DNA from: Akkermansiaceae bacterium
GTDB lineage: Bacteria > Verrucomicrobiota > Verrucomicrobiia > Verrucomicrobiales > Akkermansiaceae
DNA length: 54,071 nt
Assembly (NCBI GenBank): GCA_903827375.1
Contig: CAIKHZ010000067.1
Coordinates: 1-54,071, forward strand
Direction of reading: 5' to 3'
The notes under the pieces are model-generated. The model did not search any database. It had not been told where the DNA came from and worked only from the letters and a program-made list of their open reading frames with translations. Shown in pieces: positions 27,501 to 34,228 of the stretch (its first letter is position 1; every line of letters starts with the position of its first letter). A program made the position numbers and the translations under genes.

Positions 27501-28966
27501 AGCAGCGGGTCTTGTGCGACGATTCGGGTGGCGGCGGTCACAGGGAAATCGCCGTTGCCCACAGTTACTGATTTTGGCCAGGGAATCAGGTAACCCGGGT
27601 AGCGCTCGCCAGAGGTAAACGTCCACACCGGCCCGGCGGTCGCCCCATTGCCGTTGATGGCCACCACCTGCCAATTGTATAGCGAGTTGCCCAGTAGCGG
27701 CTGGGTCAGCAAGTAACTGCTAGAGGTGAGAGTGGCGGTCGCGGTGGCGGGTTTGCTTCCGCTGGCCAGCCACACAAACACCTGATAGCTGGTGGCACCT
27801 AGGCTATCGTTCCAATCCAGCGGGGTCTCCACCAGGACATGGGTGGCGGCGACGGCGGGCGAGGGGACACTGGGGGCGATTGGGCGGCCTTCATCGGTGG
27901 TAAAGGCCCAAACCGGGCTGTTCATCACGCCGACGGGATTGCGGGCGACCACTTGCCAGCTATAACTGGTGAGGGCTGATAGAAATCCCGCTGGTGTGTA
28001 CTGGCCGACCGTCGCGCTCGCGGTGGGAGTTGCGGGTTTGGCACCGGAGCCGGGCCACAGATAGACGTCATAGGATTCCGCGCCGACAACAGTGGACCAT
28101 GTTAGCGTCACGGCGGTTGCCACGGCGATGGTGCCGTCGGCGGGCGCGGGTGTGGTTGGCGATGACTGCGGCGGTTGGGTTCGGGGCAGGTGTTCCAATT
28201 GCGCGCCGTAGAGCCCGAGCGTGGGATTGGGTGCGGTGAATGTGCCGGTGATCGTGCCGCTGCTGTCGGCGGTGAGGGTTGACCAATTCCAGTCGCCCTC
28301 GGAGTCCAGTGAGCCAGCCACTCCGCCGGCAACGTTAGAGGCCCCGGAGCTGGTTCCTCCGTCACCGAACAAGGTGAGTCGGTAGTTGGCGTTAGGGACG
28401 AGGCCGGTGAAGCCCCAAGCGAAGTGGTCGCCGGTGATGACGCCGTTGTAGAGATAGGCCTCGGTGGAGCGCAAGGATTGGAGGTTGCCCGGAGTGCCTT
28501 CATTGGGTGAACATCGCCAGCCGCCGGCAGGAGTGCTGGTCAGTCCGGTGGCTAGGCCGAGGACCATTTTAGCGGTGGTGAGGGTGCCAGCGCCGTTGGA
28601 TAGATATCCGCTGGTGGCGCTATTTTGGTTGTAGGTGCCGATGTTCAGGGCGTTCCATGGGCCGGTTTGGCCAGAATACAGGTTGCCTGCGGCGTTGTTC
28701 ATGGTGGAGCCACTCAAGACGGTGTCGCCGGAACAGGGCGCGGTTTGGCCAGAGCCGTTGCCGCCGCTGCCACCGACGACAAAGTCCACGCTGAGCAGTT
28801 CCGCGTTGCCTGCTGCATGAGTGAGCGGCACCAAGGTGCTGCTGCCCGCAGCACCGAGGAGGGCGGCTAGCAAGCGGCTGCCAAGCCGATTGCCGGCACC
28901 TGACAACCTACTGCCGCTTCTTTGAGGGTTGGGGTGATGTGCCCCTTGAAACCAGTTTTGTATCAT
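18521..28966 (-). CDS. Giant secreted GH20 hexosaminidase + metallopeptidase-like modular protein
   Basis: 3481-residue exported protein. After an N-terminal signal region (1-52) the approximate order is: the ~200-residue shared module (57-265); two Fn3-like modules (263-453); a GH20 N-acetylhexosaminidase with its N-terminal GH20b-like domain (about 455-980), with the catalytic Asp749-Glu750 pair in HIGADEVS; FN3-associated and PA14-like sequence; an ASPM/SPD-2/Hydin-like (choice-of-anchor D) module (1186-1303); Fn3 (1309-1400); a metallopeptidase-like domain (about 1486-1770) with H1644-E1645-x-x-H1648-x-x-H1651-x-x-x-H1655; a cadherin-like module (1802-1892); Fn3 (1896-1986); a second copy of the shared module (1993-2193); PKD- and Ig-like modules; YDG/MBG repeats (2369-2720 and 3160-3346) around a ~440-residue insertion; and the terminal module (3349-3481). 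The GH20 part should release terminal GlcNAc/GalNAc; the peptidase part is inferred from the motif. A glycoprotein- or chitin-like target is plausible. Confidence 0.85.
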   Translation of the reverse strand: MIQNWFQGAHHPNPQRSGSRLSGAGNRLGSRLLAALLGAAGSSTLVPLTHAAGNAELLSVDFVVGGSGGNGSGQTAPCSGDTVLSGSTMNNAAGNLYSGQTGPWNALNIGTYNQNSATSGYLSNGAGTLTTAKMVLGLATGLTSTPAGGWRCSPNEGTPGNLQSLRSTEAYLYNGVITGDHFAWGFTGLVPNANYRLTLFGDGGTSSGASNVAGGVAGSLDSEGDWNWSTLTADSSGTITGTFTAPNPTLGLYGAQLEHLPRTQPPQSSPTTPAPADGTIAVATAVTLTWSTVVGAESYDVYLWPGSGAKPATPTASATVGQYTPAGFLSALTSYSWQVVARNPVGVMNSPVWAFTTDEGRPIAPSVPSPAVAATHVLVETPLDWNDSLGATSYQVFVWLASGSKPATATATLTSSSYLLTQPLLGNSLYNWQVVAINGNGATAGPVWTFTSGERYPGYLIPWPKSVTVGNGDFPVTAATRIVAQDPLLLPLAQVMARDLFMASGLTLTTLQGSPQAGDITLAFNPILTGEAYTLDSTGPYLVLSGQNYQAVAWASVTLLQALNTTGTPASVPQMVIADQPASPLRTVMWDIGRFFHPLETLYEFVDLHRMYKVTYMHLYMSADGLFTFGSTAFPGLAKTNDGSAAYTGSPGFYLPPAGSRLYYTKAELTALVAYARDRGVVIVPEIDTPNWAAYMTGKLPATFCSTGGATATHYININYPTAVAAVKTILDELAAVFSTSPYIHIGADEVSTTDFESYPYYATSKAANNYTSGAEGMLWFMSQLNTKVATTTNPPGGVPRSAWSWTVPGSIGKGYDLPTNLVYTAWGYDDGQGPSASGYPVMRAAGGHVAGMGQANNAAPYNRCLLYRPAQGIYNRLTPLARFIGAPDNIYTDLTPTFLPITGTENKIVGAHIMEWETPYEVEVPAFRLSMPALGEPTWNQEASSRRNWDNFLMRQKQTDSLYQRVMRPVSLNVTTQVDPKDVCFVAGGMVTMNSPVAGTIRYTIGTDYNNSWYNFPTSSSNAYTAPFAITQSSVISARLFDAAGNPLGNPVTRGFYLITPKTHYQYFFTGNPAPSGFEKTTPIVSSVMGMMNGNAPQEDVRFGDTEHRTIYSGALNITTAGAYTFSATYGGTISIDRVALADGTPLTLTAGEHIFKIVTPASGLGTPYTYSGGGASAGTDLNNLLKPLSSCSQVFPASYGFGTQSLSLGATAQKEITIVNHSIATPLTITSVQLAGTNPGEFLISADSGESVLAPGAQRIVAVCFNPATAGNKSANLHVVAANLPGGAADSALTGNAVAGTLPSTPNTPTPANAASGVTTTPTLDWADAAGATSYDVYLWLASGSKPATPNTTVAVSQWTPPALTNGVNYYWQVVATNANGTTSGPQWGFHTGTSTVQFSNVSDGQVFRYSMVLVDGTFDGGSTLTIAAAPVSTALSFTKYGTRFRCLVDLRPGTNTLTITDGHGAVALNLVFTPPTSTDYRFQVWYVVPSDEANSPVDPLYATHFSLQAKLMQSWMAEDQLRAGHGRLTFYPILDASSNIDVQKLVLTQTRAQATALGTGMYGEVYNQIPAAYKDGVHKNLAFSSVAFNALGSGDLCYVGAYSTAGFHPADATQMMTKLLSSLLGNDNALNYSNYVGVTLHETCHCLHQIWHDTSLYNIMSGSGYDISQYFTLTYSDSNPAPHGESSAGTLGKQRDLAAWNRYLMSADPQVYHNTTVGVSTGPENLTATSAYPLAVFQYYIPETPADQPNNLVSSNVLTYSKHAGQARLDLGTSPYNVMAVDTQGNMSYNSFSGTVPVVPVADSYSLTAGTTVTPAPGVLANDINPSNSTLSASVAIDVLHGSLTLNANGGFSYTPTAGYVGTDTFTYKVSDGVSNDQTALVTLTVTAVQMTQPTTPLPSTGAGAVLVNTALDWADVIGATSYDVYLWVTAQTKPATATANVTASNYVPPATLMGSTNYSWQVVAKNSAGTISGPVWTFATAVQASDPTGLISVDLTYSDIAVKTPYSGDTTLTGTLNKNSAGLIFTGQTGSWNGVNVGGNNANNGSASLSNLKNATGGATTISFAMGTATSSGSSGGGWRNGYLSSPGGNLREEQAYLYYPDITGDHFDWEFSGLTPNAHYQLVAFASTGALSNVANGVAGSQDAEGDWNWADVTATAAGRITGRYTDTTPTTTPGIYGFQIYKQAVSAPLAANAGSDQTGTPATLGASPVASGGTAPYTYSWSPSTGLSSSTVANPTANPAATTIYTLTVTDFLGATATDSVLVTVGGSTVTTLTSSPLATGPYGTVVAFTATVSPAAPGSVVFKDGATTLGSATLASGVATFTTPATALAMGSHAIGANYAGSGSFTASASAAYTYMVTAKPVTITGVTATTKVYDKTTSIILTGGIVSGVIGSEIVVVGNGIGSLLAPDVGNQPVTATGYGITGANAGNYILSAQPAVANATISPKPLTISGITAAPKIYDGTTAASIGGTPALQQAEAAGSGTSSDGKPYSGDIITVSGTPAGTLAAKDVGTRAVSLSGNTLTGAQAANYTLTQQTGLTQAITPKGLQVSGLVVPPSKPYDGNTNATVSGTATGLLAAEAIGSGNTADEKPYAGDTVAVNGSSNGSATYNSKDVATATSVSYNGLILTGTQAPNYTLQTAAGITPKPLVLLGSRNYDGSTAIDHSSLSISNKLGSDDVSLASGSGVLAGRNAGTQVCVGGSVVTPVRVGSYASGSTGANSATSFSVTIPAPTSGNTLVAIISTRSASASAVTGIVQSGAALWTRAAQSTGTAGTTTEIWHAPNIQAAGTTVTIQLAAPLMASAVVAEYSGVLVVGSLDQTANSSGSGIAAVTGSSATTTQANELWLGGIGLDNSTLTLGTPVGGFASIANAQSSGASATGDAKIYALEKLSGATGTAASGGTITGTTPGTIAQRGVATTASITTAGSVTISKPNGVVAGDVMIAALTKIGSTTTLSAPTGWAVVSQAPLRTVGTLTYAAVMYRVADGSDASASSYTFNLGTTTTAVGDMVAFSNVDAAGGVKQDGTAGGPFDVAAVAMAVNTSGSTSVTASALTTASANAAVIMCGMAGGSATWSAWTCSSSGTLTEVADNHQTTAASVGIAWATKAAPGTTGAGAATLSSSQRNGGILLALRPAPAIPQWSGAVATFKPQAPALSGSLALGGTSASNYTLAAASGSATINPLPLTISAVPASKTYDGTLAAAGTPTLTSGAIQPGDTAAAWTQAFTSAAATAINGATLTPVPLPVIDGNNGSNYSYTYASASGTIYKALATLTLDGLRQDYDGSPKMASATTIPPGLSVDLTYDTSGSAPSAVGTYAVAATVNDPNYTGTASASLVITGEPIAAWRSRHFTADEIAAGLAADAADADGDGLSNLTEYTLGTDPRAFTPAPLVLTRAADNSLSLTFMARRATGAGYEQLTRKYSVQGSADLANPAAWQPLPGYAEVVGDDQTVTVALATDGPLMFYRLHVRLE

Positions 28967-29217
28967 AGGTTGTCTGTTGACCCGGTGGGAGGTTGTCTGT
29001 GAGAGAACGGGCCAACCCGGATGGTAGTGGGGCGAGGCCAGCCTGCAAATCCTGCAAGTGGCTCAAGGCGATGTCCAAGAATTGAACATCGAACCGTTGA
29101 GGGTGAAGGAAGGGGTTGAGATGACGTTTGGGGTGGGCACTTCGCATAAACGGCTTTTTTTACCTCAATATCTGCTATTTTGTGGACCTCGGCCTCTGTT
29201 AAGGGTTTTCTCGCGGC
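28967..29217. other. Divergent intergenic region upstream of giant protein and nifJ
   Basis: 251 non-coding bases that should carry both promoters. A T-run (TTTTTTTACC, about 29154) and an AT-rich segment (29160-29180) precede nifJ. I could not assign -35/-10 boxes with confidence. Confidence 0.4.
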
Positions 29218-32200
29218 GTGAACTCCTCCACCCCCAGTGCCATGGGCACGCTTGACGCGAACGAAGCGGTAGCCGCAGTTGCTTATCGACTCAACGAGTT
29301 TTTCGCCATTTATCCGATCACACCGTCCTCACCGATGGCTGAGTTTGCGGATGAATGGTCGGCCGCCGGACGTAAAAACCTGTGGGGCGCGGTCCCCAGC
29401 GTGCTGGAAATGCAATCAGAAGGCGGTGCCGCCGGAGCCTTGCACGGGGCCTTGCTGGCAGGTTCGCTCAGCGCGTCGTTCACGGCGTCGCAGGGCCTGT
29501 TGCTGATGATCCCTAATATGTACAAGATCGCTGGCGAGTTGATCCCGTTCTGTCTGCACGTGACGGCGCGGGCGTTGGCAACCCACGCACTGAGCATCTT
29601 TGGCGACCACTCGGACGTGATGGCCTGCCGCCAAACCGGGTTTGCGATGCTCGTCGGCGGCTCGGTCCAAGAGGCTCAGGACACCGCGCTTATTTCCCAA
29701 ATGGTCACCCTGCGCTCGCGGGTGCCATTCCTGCACTTTTTCGACGGCTTCCGCACCTCGCACGAAGTTTCCAAAATCGCGTTGCTCAGTGATGACGACT
29801 TGCGCGCTCTCATCGACGACGAGAGCATCCGGGCTAACCGCGAGCGGTCACTGACGCCCGACAGCCCGGTGATCCGCGGCACGGCGCAAAACCCCGACGT
29901 GTTCTTCCAGGCCCGCGAAGGCTGCAATTTGTTCTACGACGCGCTGCCCGGCTTGGTCCGCGAAGCCATGGATGCTTTCGCCGCCCGCACTGGCCGCGCC
30001 TACAAACCCTTCGATTATGAAGGCGATCCTGCCGCCGAGCGGGTCGTCATCATGATGGGCTCTGGCGCCGAAGCCGCCGGCGAGGCCGTCGGGTGGCTAA
30101 ACGAAAATGGTGAAAAAACGGGTTTGGTGAAGGTGCGCTTGTACCGGCCGTTTTCGGTGGTGGATTTTGCTGCGGCGCTGCCCAAGACGGTCAAGTCGAT
30201 CGCTGTGTTAGACCGGACGAAAGAACCCGGTGCTGTGGGCGAGCCGTTGTTCCTTGATGTGGTGGCGGCGTTGCGCCAGGCGGACACCCTCGGATTGATG
30301 AAAGACACCCATCAGATCCGCGTGATCGGCGGACGTTATGGATTGGGTTCCAAGGAATTCACCCCGTCGATGGTCAAGGCCGTGTTTGACGAACTTGCCA
30401 AATCCGCTCCGAAATTGACATTCACCGTGGGCATCAATGATGACGTCACCGGCCTCTCACTGGACTATGATCCAGACTTTGAAGTGGTGCCCGCAGGGAT
30501 GAAACAAGCCGTGTTCTTCGGCCTTGGCTCCGATGGTACCGTCGGCGCTAACAAAAATAGCATCAAGATGATCGGCGAAGGCACCGATAACTTCGCCCAA
30601 GGCTACTTCGTCTATGACTCGAAAAAAGCAGGCGCGATGACCGTGTCCCATCTGCGCTTCGGCCCCGCTCCCATCCGCTCCACATATCTGATCCGCAGCG
30701 CCGAATTCGTCGCCTGCCACCGCTTCGATTTGTTGCAACAAATCAACGTGCTCGATTACACCAAGGCCGGCGGGATTTTCCTGCTCAATTCGCCCGGCGA
30801 TCCAAATGAAGTATGGGACCGCCTGCCCTCGGACCTTCAACAACAAATCATCGCTAAGAAACTCGAGTTCTATGCCATCGATGCCAGCACCGTGGCCCGC
30901 AATTGCGGCATGGCCGGGCGCATCAACACGATCATGCAGACGTGTTACTTCGCCATTTCCGGCGTGCTGGAAAAGGATGAAGCCATCGCTGCTATCAAGT
31001 ACGCCATCAAGAAAACTTATGGCAAACGCGGTGATGCGGTGGTTCAGCGCAACTACGATGCGGTGGACCGCACGCTCGAAAACCTCGTCCGTATCGACTA
31101 TCCGAAAACGGCCACCTCCGGCGTTTGTCAGGCACCGTTGGTCCCGGCGAGCGCGCCGGACTTTGTGCAACGCGTCACCGCGCTGATGCTCGGCGGCAAG
31201 GGCGACCTGCTGCCAGTTAGCGCATTCCCGGTCGATGGCGTTTGGCCAACAGGCACCACCCAATGGGAAAAACGCAATATCGCCGAGGAAATCCCGGTCT
31301 GGGAAACTGATATCTGCATCCAGTGCAACAAGTGCGCAATGGTCTGCCCGCACGCGGCTATCCGCCCCAAGGTTTTCACACCGGATCACCTAACCAGCGC
31401 GCCTGCCACCTTCAAATCCACCGAGTTCAAAGTGCGCGAATACCCCGGTTTGGTGTATTCGCTGCAGGTCGCTCCCGAGGACTGCACCGGTTGCCAACTC
31501 TGCGTCAACGTCTGCCCCGCCAAGGATAAGAGCAACCCCAGCCGCAAAGCGCTCAACATGGTCGCCCAACTCCCGCTGCGCGAAGCCGAACGCGAAAATT
31601 ACGCGTTCTTCCTCGATCTGCCGGATCCGGACCGTGCGATGCTTCGCGACGACGTCAAGACCTCACAGTTCATGCGGCCGCTCTTTGAATACTCGGGCGC
31701 CTGCGCCGGTTGCGGCGAAACCCCCTACGTCAAGCTGCTCACCCAGTTGTTCGGCGACCGCCTGCTCATCGCAAATGCCACCGGCTGTTCTTCCATCTAC
31801 GGCGGCAACCTGCCCACCACCCCCTACACCAAGGACGCCTGCGGCCGCGGCCCGGCCTGGGCCAACTCGCTCTTCGAAGATAACGCGGAGTTCGGCCTCG
31901 GCTTCCGCGCCAGCCTCGACCAAACCCGCGCCTATGCCAACCTGCTGCTCACCCAACAGGCAGGTTTGCTAGGTGATCACCTCGTCAGCTCCATCCTCGA
32001 CGCCGACCAATCTAGCGAAGCTGGCATCAACGCCCAGCGCGAGCGGGTGGTCGCTATGCGCCAGGCGCTCAGCGGCCAGACCGGTGCCGAAGCGCGCACC
32101 CTCAGCCAGATCGGCGACTATCTGGTGGACAAGAGCGTGTGGATCGTCGGCGGCGATGGTTGGGCCTATGACATTGGTTTCGGCGGCTTGGATCATGTGA

Positions 32201-32817
32201 TCGCCTCCGGCCGAAATATTAACATTCTGGTTCTTGACACCGAAGTATATTCTAACACCGGTGGCCAGCAATCCAAGTCCACACCATTGGGCGCAGTGGC
32301 CAAGTTCAGCATGGCTGGCAAGGCTCTGCCTAAAAAGGACCTCGGTCTCATCGCTACCACCTATGGTTCGGTGTATGTGGCGCGGGTGGCCTTCGGTGCA
32401 AAGGACGCGCAGACGGTCACCGCTTTCCGCGAGGCGGAGAGTTATACCGGCCCCTCGCTCATCATTGCCTACAGCCATTGCGTCGCCCACGGCTATAGCT
32501 TGTCTCAAGGCCTCGAACAACAGAAGCGCGCGGTGGCCTGCGGTTACTGGCCCTTGTTCCGCTTCGATCCGCGCCGCGCCGCCAGCGGGGAAAACCCGAT
32601 GAAGCTGGATTCCAGCCCACCCAAAGCCTCCCTCGCTGAATTTACCCGCAACGAGACCCGCTTCCAGATGCTGGAGCGCATCAACCCGGAACGTTCGGCC
32701 ATGCTCCAACAAATGGCCGCAGCTTCAGTCAAGGAGCGCTTCGCCCTCTATCAACAGCTGGCCGCCAACGGCGCGCCCGCCGCCGCTGCCACTGAAACTA
32801 CCAAACCTGCTAACTGA
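29218..32817 (+). CDS. nifJ: Pyruvate:ferredoxin (flavodoxin) oxidoreductase, single-chain
   Basis: Homodimeric PFOR of 1199 residues that oxidises pyruvate with CoA to acetyl-CoA and CO2, passing electrons to ferredoxin or flavodoxin. The N-terminus LDANEAVAAVAYRLNEFFAIYPITPSSPM is diagnostic for domain I. A ferredoxin-like domain has two 4Fe-4S motifs, CIQCNKCAMVCP and CTGCQLCVNVCP. The C-terminal TPP domain has the cluster cysteine region CAGCGETPYVKL, ATGCSSIYGGNLPTTPY, and the metal/TPP segment GGDGWAYDIGFGGLDH. The length is that of full PFORs. The start is the GTG at 29218 (AAGGG about 13 bases before) or the ATG at 29242, which better matches family N-termini. Its presence implies fermentative or microaerobic capacity. 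The DHOD-like gene follows after 5 bases. Confidence 0.96.
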   Translation: MNSSTPSAMGTLDANEAVAAVAYRLNEFFAIYPITPSSPMAEFADEWSAAGRKNLWGAVPSVLEMQSEGGAAGALHGALLAGSLSASFTASQGLLLMIPNMYKIAGELIPFCLHVTARALATHALSIFGDHSDVMACRQTGFAMLVGGSVQEAQDTALISQMVTLRSRVPFLHFFDGFRTSHEVSKIALLSDDDLRALIDDESIRANRERSLTPDSPVIRGTAQNPDVFFQAREGCNLFYDALPGLVREAMDAFAARTGRAYKPFDYEGDPAAERVVIMMGSGAEAAGEAVGWLNENGEKTGLVKVRLYRPFSVVDFAAALPKTVKSIAVLDRTKEPGAVGEPLFLDVVAALRQADTLGLMKDTHQIRVIGGRYGLGSKEFTPSMVKAVFDELAKSAPKLTFTVGINDDVTGLSLDYDPDFEVVPAGMKQAVFFGLGSDGTVGANKNSIKMIGEGTDNFAQGYFVYDSKKAGAMTVSHLRFGPAPIRSTYLIRSAEFVACHRFDLLQQINVLDYTKAGGIFLLNSPGDPNEVWDRLPSDLQQQIIAKKLEFYAIDASTVARNCGMAGRINTIMQTCYFAISGVLEKDEAIAAIKYAIKKTYGKRGDAVVQRNYDAVDRTLENLVRIDYPKTATSGVCQAPLVPASAPDFVQRVTALMLGGKGDLLPVSAFPVDGVWPTGTTQWEKRNIAEEIPVWETDICIQCNKCAMVCPHAAIRPKVFTPDHLTSAPATFKSTEFKVREYPGLVYSLQVAPEDCTGCQLCVNVCPAKDKSNPSRKALNMVAQLPLREAERENYAFFLDLPDPDRAMLRDDVKTSQFMRPLFEYSGACAGCGETPYVKLLTQLFGDRLLIANATGCSSIYGGNLPTTPYTKDACGRGPAWANSLFEDNAEFGLGFRASLDQTRAYANLLLTQQAGLLGDHLVSSILDADQSSEAGINAQRERVVAMRQALSGQTGAEARTLSQIGDYLVDKSVWIVGGDGWAYDIGFGGLDHVIASGRNINILVLDTEVYSNTGGQQSKSTPLGAVAKFSMAGKALPKKDLGLIATTYGSVYVARVAFGAKDAQTVTAFREAESYTGPSLIIAYSHCVAHGYSLSQGLEQQKRAVACGYWPLFRFDPRRAASGENPMKLDSSPPKASLAEFTRNETRFQMLERINPERSAMLQQMAAASVKERFALYQQLAANGAPAAAATETTKPAN

Positions 32818-32822
32818 TCGCC

Positions 32823-33815
32823 ATGGACCTCTCCACCACCTACCTGGGCTTGCCGCTGAAAAACCCGTTGATGCCAGGTGCATCGCCAATGGTTGACAAG
32901 CTCGACACAGTTCGTCGGCTTGAAGACGCCGGGGCTGCGGCGATTGTGATGCACTCGCTGTTTGAGGAGCAGATCACCAGCCAGCAACTCGCGGAGTTTG
33001 CCCACACCGAGTTTTCGGCGGATTCATCCTCGGAGGCCAGTTCCTATTTCCCGCAGATGGCAGATTATGCGCTCGGGCCGGACAAATACCTCGAGCAAAT
33101 CGCCAAAATCAAAGACGCGGTAAGCATTCCCGTCATCGGATCGCTCAATGGCATCAGCATCGGCGGTTGGACAGATCACGCTCGCCTCATCCAGCAAGCC
33201 GGTGCCGATGCGCTGGAACTCAACGTCTATTACGTCGCCACCAACCCTAACGAATCAGGCACCGAGGTCGAGCAACGCACCCTCGACATTCTTGAGGCGG
33301 TCAAGGCCAGCGTGACCATCCCGGTGGCCGTCAAACTATCGTCGTATTTCTCCTCGCCCGGGCATTTTGCCAAACAACTCGACGCCCGCGGAGCCGCCGG
33401 AGTGGTCATGTTTAACCGGTTCTATCAGCCGGATATCAACATTGAAGAGCTTGAAGCCACGCCCCACCTCGAACTGTCTAACTCGACCGAACTGCGCCAG
33501 CGCCTGCGCTGGATCGCCATCATCCACGGCCATATCAAGGCAAACATCGCGCTGAGCGGCGGCGTTCACTCGTTCGAGGATATCATCAAGGGCATCATGG
33601 TCGGTGCCGATGTCGTCCAGATGGTTTCAACATTGCTCAAACACGGGCCTGAGCACCTTGCTGGCCTGCTCGCCGAATTGAAACAATGGATGGAAGTCCA
33701 TGAATATGAGTCGGTCGATCAGATGCGCGGCAGCATGAGTCTGAGCCATTGTCCGGATCCCTCTGTCTATGAGCGCGCCAACTATCTGCGCGTGCTCCAA
33801 CTTTGGAAAATCTGA
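32823..33815 (+). CDS. Dihydroorotate dehydrogenase-like flavoprotein
   Basis: 330-residue TIM-barrel protein of the dihydroorotate dehydrogenase/PreA-like group: LSTTYLGLPLKNPLMPGASPM at the start, ELNVYYV and VAVKLSSYF core strands, and a C-terminal phosphate-binding region ALSGGVHSFEDIIKGIMVGADVVQMVS typical for FMN binding. It begins five bases after nifJ, so co-transcription is nearly certain. Proteins of this kind are repeatedly annotated beside PFOR genes, and a role in PFOR-linked electron transfer rather than pyrimidine synthesis is the better inference. The true substrate is unknown. Confidence 0.85.
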   Translation: MDLSTTYLGLPLKNPLMPGASPMVDKLDTVRRLEDAGAAAIVMHSLFEEQITSQQLAEFAHTEFSADSSSEASSYFPQMADYALGPDKYLEQIAKIKDAVSIPVIGSLNGISIGGWTDHARLIQQAGADALELNVYYVATNPNESGTEVEQRTLDILEAVKASVTIPVAVKLSSYFSSPGHFAKQLDARGAAGVVMFNRFYQPDINIEELEATPHLELSNSTELRQRLRWIAIIHGHIKANIALSGGVHSFEDIIKGIMVGADVVQMVSTLLKHGPEHLAGLLAELKQWMEVHEYESVDQMRGSMSLSHCPDPSVYERANYLRVLQLWKI

Positions 33816-33823
33816 GTCGCCTG

Positions 33824-34225
33824 ATGCATTCGTTCTCGCAAACCACCGGATACGCCATCGCGGCACTGGCCTGCCTCGCCCAGCGCGGCTCGGAGTCGAT
33901 GATGGTGCGGGAAATCGCCGTATGCGCGGAGATGCCGTTCCCCTATCTATCCAAAGTGCTGAATCGGCTGTGCGAGGCGGGCATCGTCGAGAGCAAGCGC
34001 GGCTACAAGGGCGGGGTGAAGCTCGCGCGGTTGCCTGAGCATATCTCACTTTTACAGATCAATGCGGCGGTGGAAAGCACGCGCACTCCGGTAGGCGCCG
34101 AGGCTTCCGTTGAAAACCCCCGACCCAACACGTTTTGGGAGGCTTTCCATCAAACGTACCGCGCCCAGCTCGCCGCCATGACCTTGGCCGACGTGCTCGC
34201 CTATGAAAACTCACCCCATACCTGA
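33824..34225 (+). CDS. Rrf2-family transcriptional regulator
   Basis: 133-residue winged-helix protein. The N-terminus FSQTTGYAIAALACLA, the recognition region MPFPYLSKVLNRLCEAGIVESKRGYKGGVKLAR and the wing are classic Rrf2. The three closely spaced cysteines that hold an Fe-S cluster in IscR/NsrR are absent, so it is probably not an Fe-S sensor of that kind; Cys residues at about 16, 29 and 48 lie within the DNA-binding half. It follows the DHOD-like gene by 8 bases and nuoA follows by 3, suggesting it controls this redox operon. An alternative ATG at 33803 would overlap the preceding gene; the family N-terminus favours 33824. Confidence 0.88.
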   Translation: MHSFSQTTGYAIAALACLAQRGSESMMVREIAVCAEMPFPYLSKVLNRLCEAGIVESKRGYKGGVKLARLPEHISLLQINAAVESTRTPVGAEASVENPRPNTFWEAFHQTYRAQLAAMTLADVLAYENSPHT

Positions 34226-34228
34226 CCC

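Noticed and set aside
19182-28870. Many 60-260 codon open frames antisense to the giant secreted protein
   Set aside because: All are Gly/Ala/Val/Arg-rich mirror images of its repetitive Thr/Ser/Gly codons, with no signal, motif or start context.
30457-31389. 310-codon antisense frame within nifJ
   Set aside because: The sense strand is unmistakably PFOR with both Fe-S motifs in this stretch.
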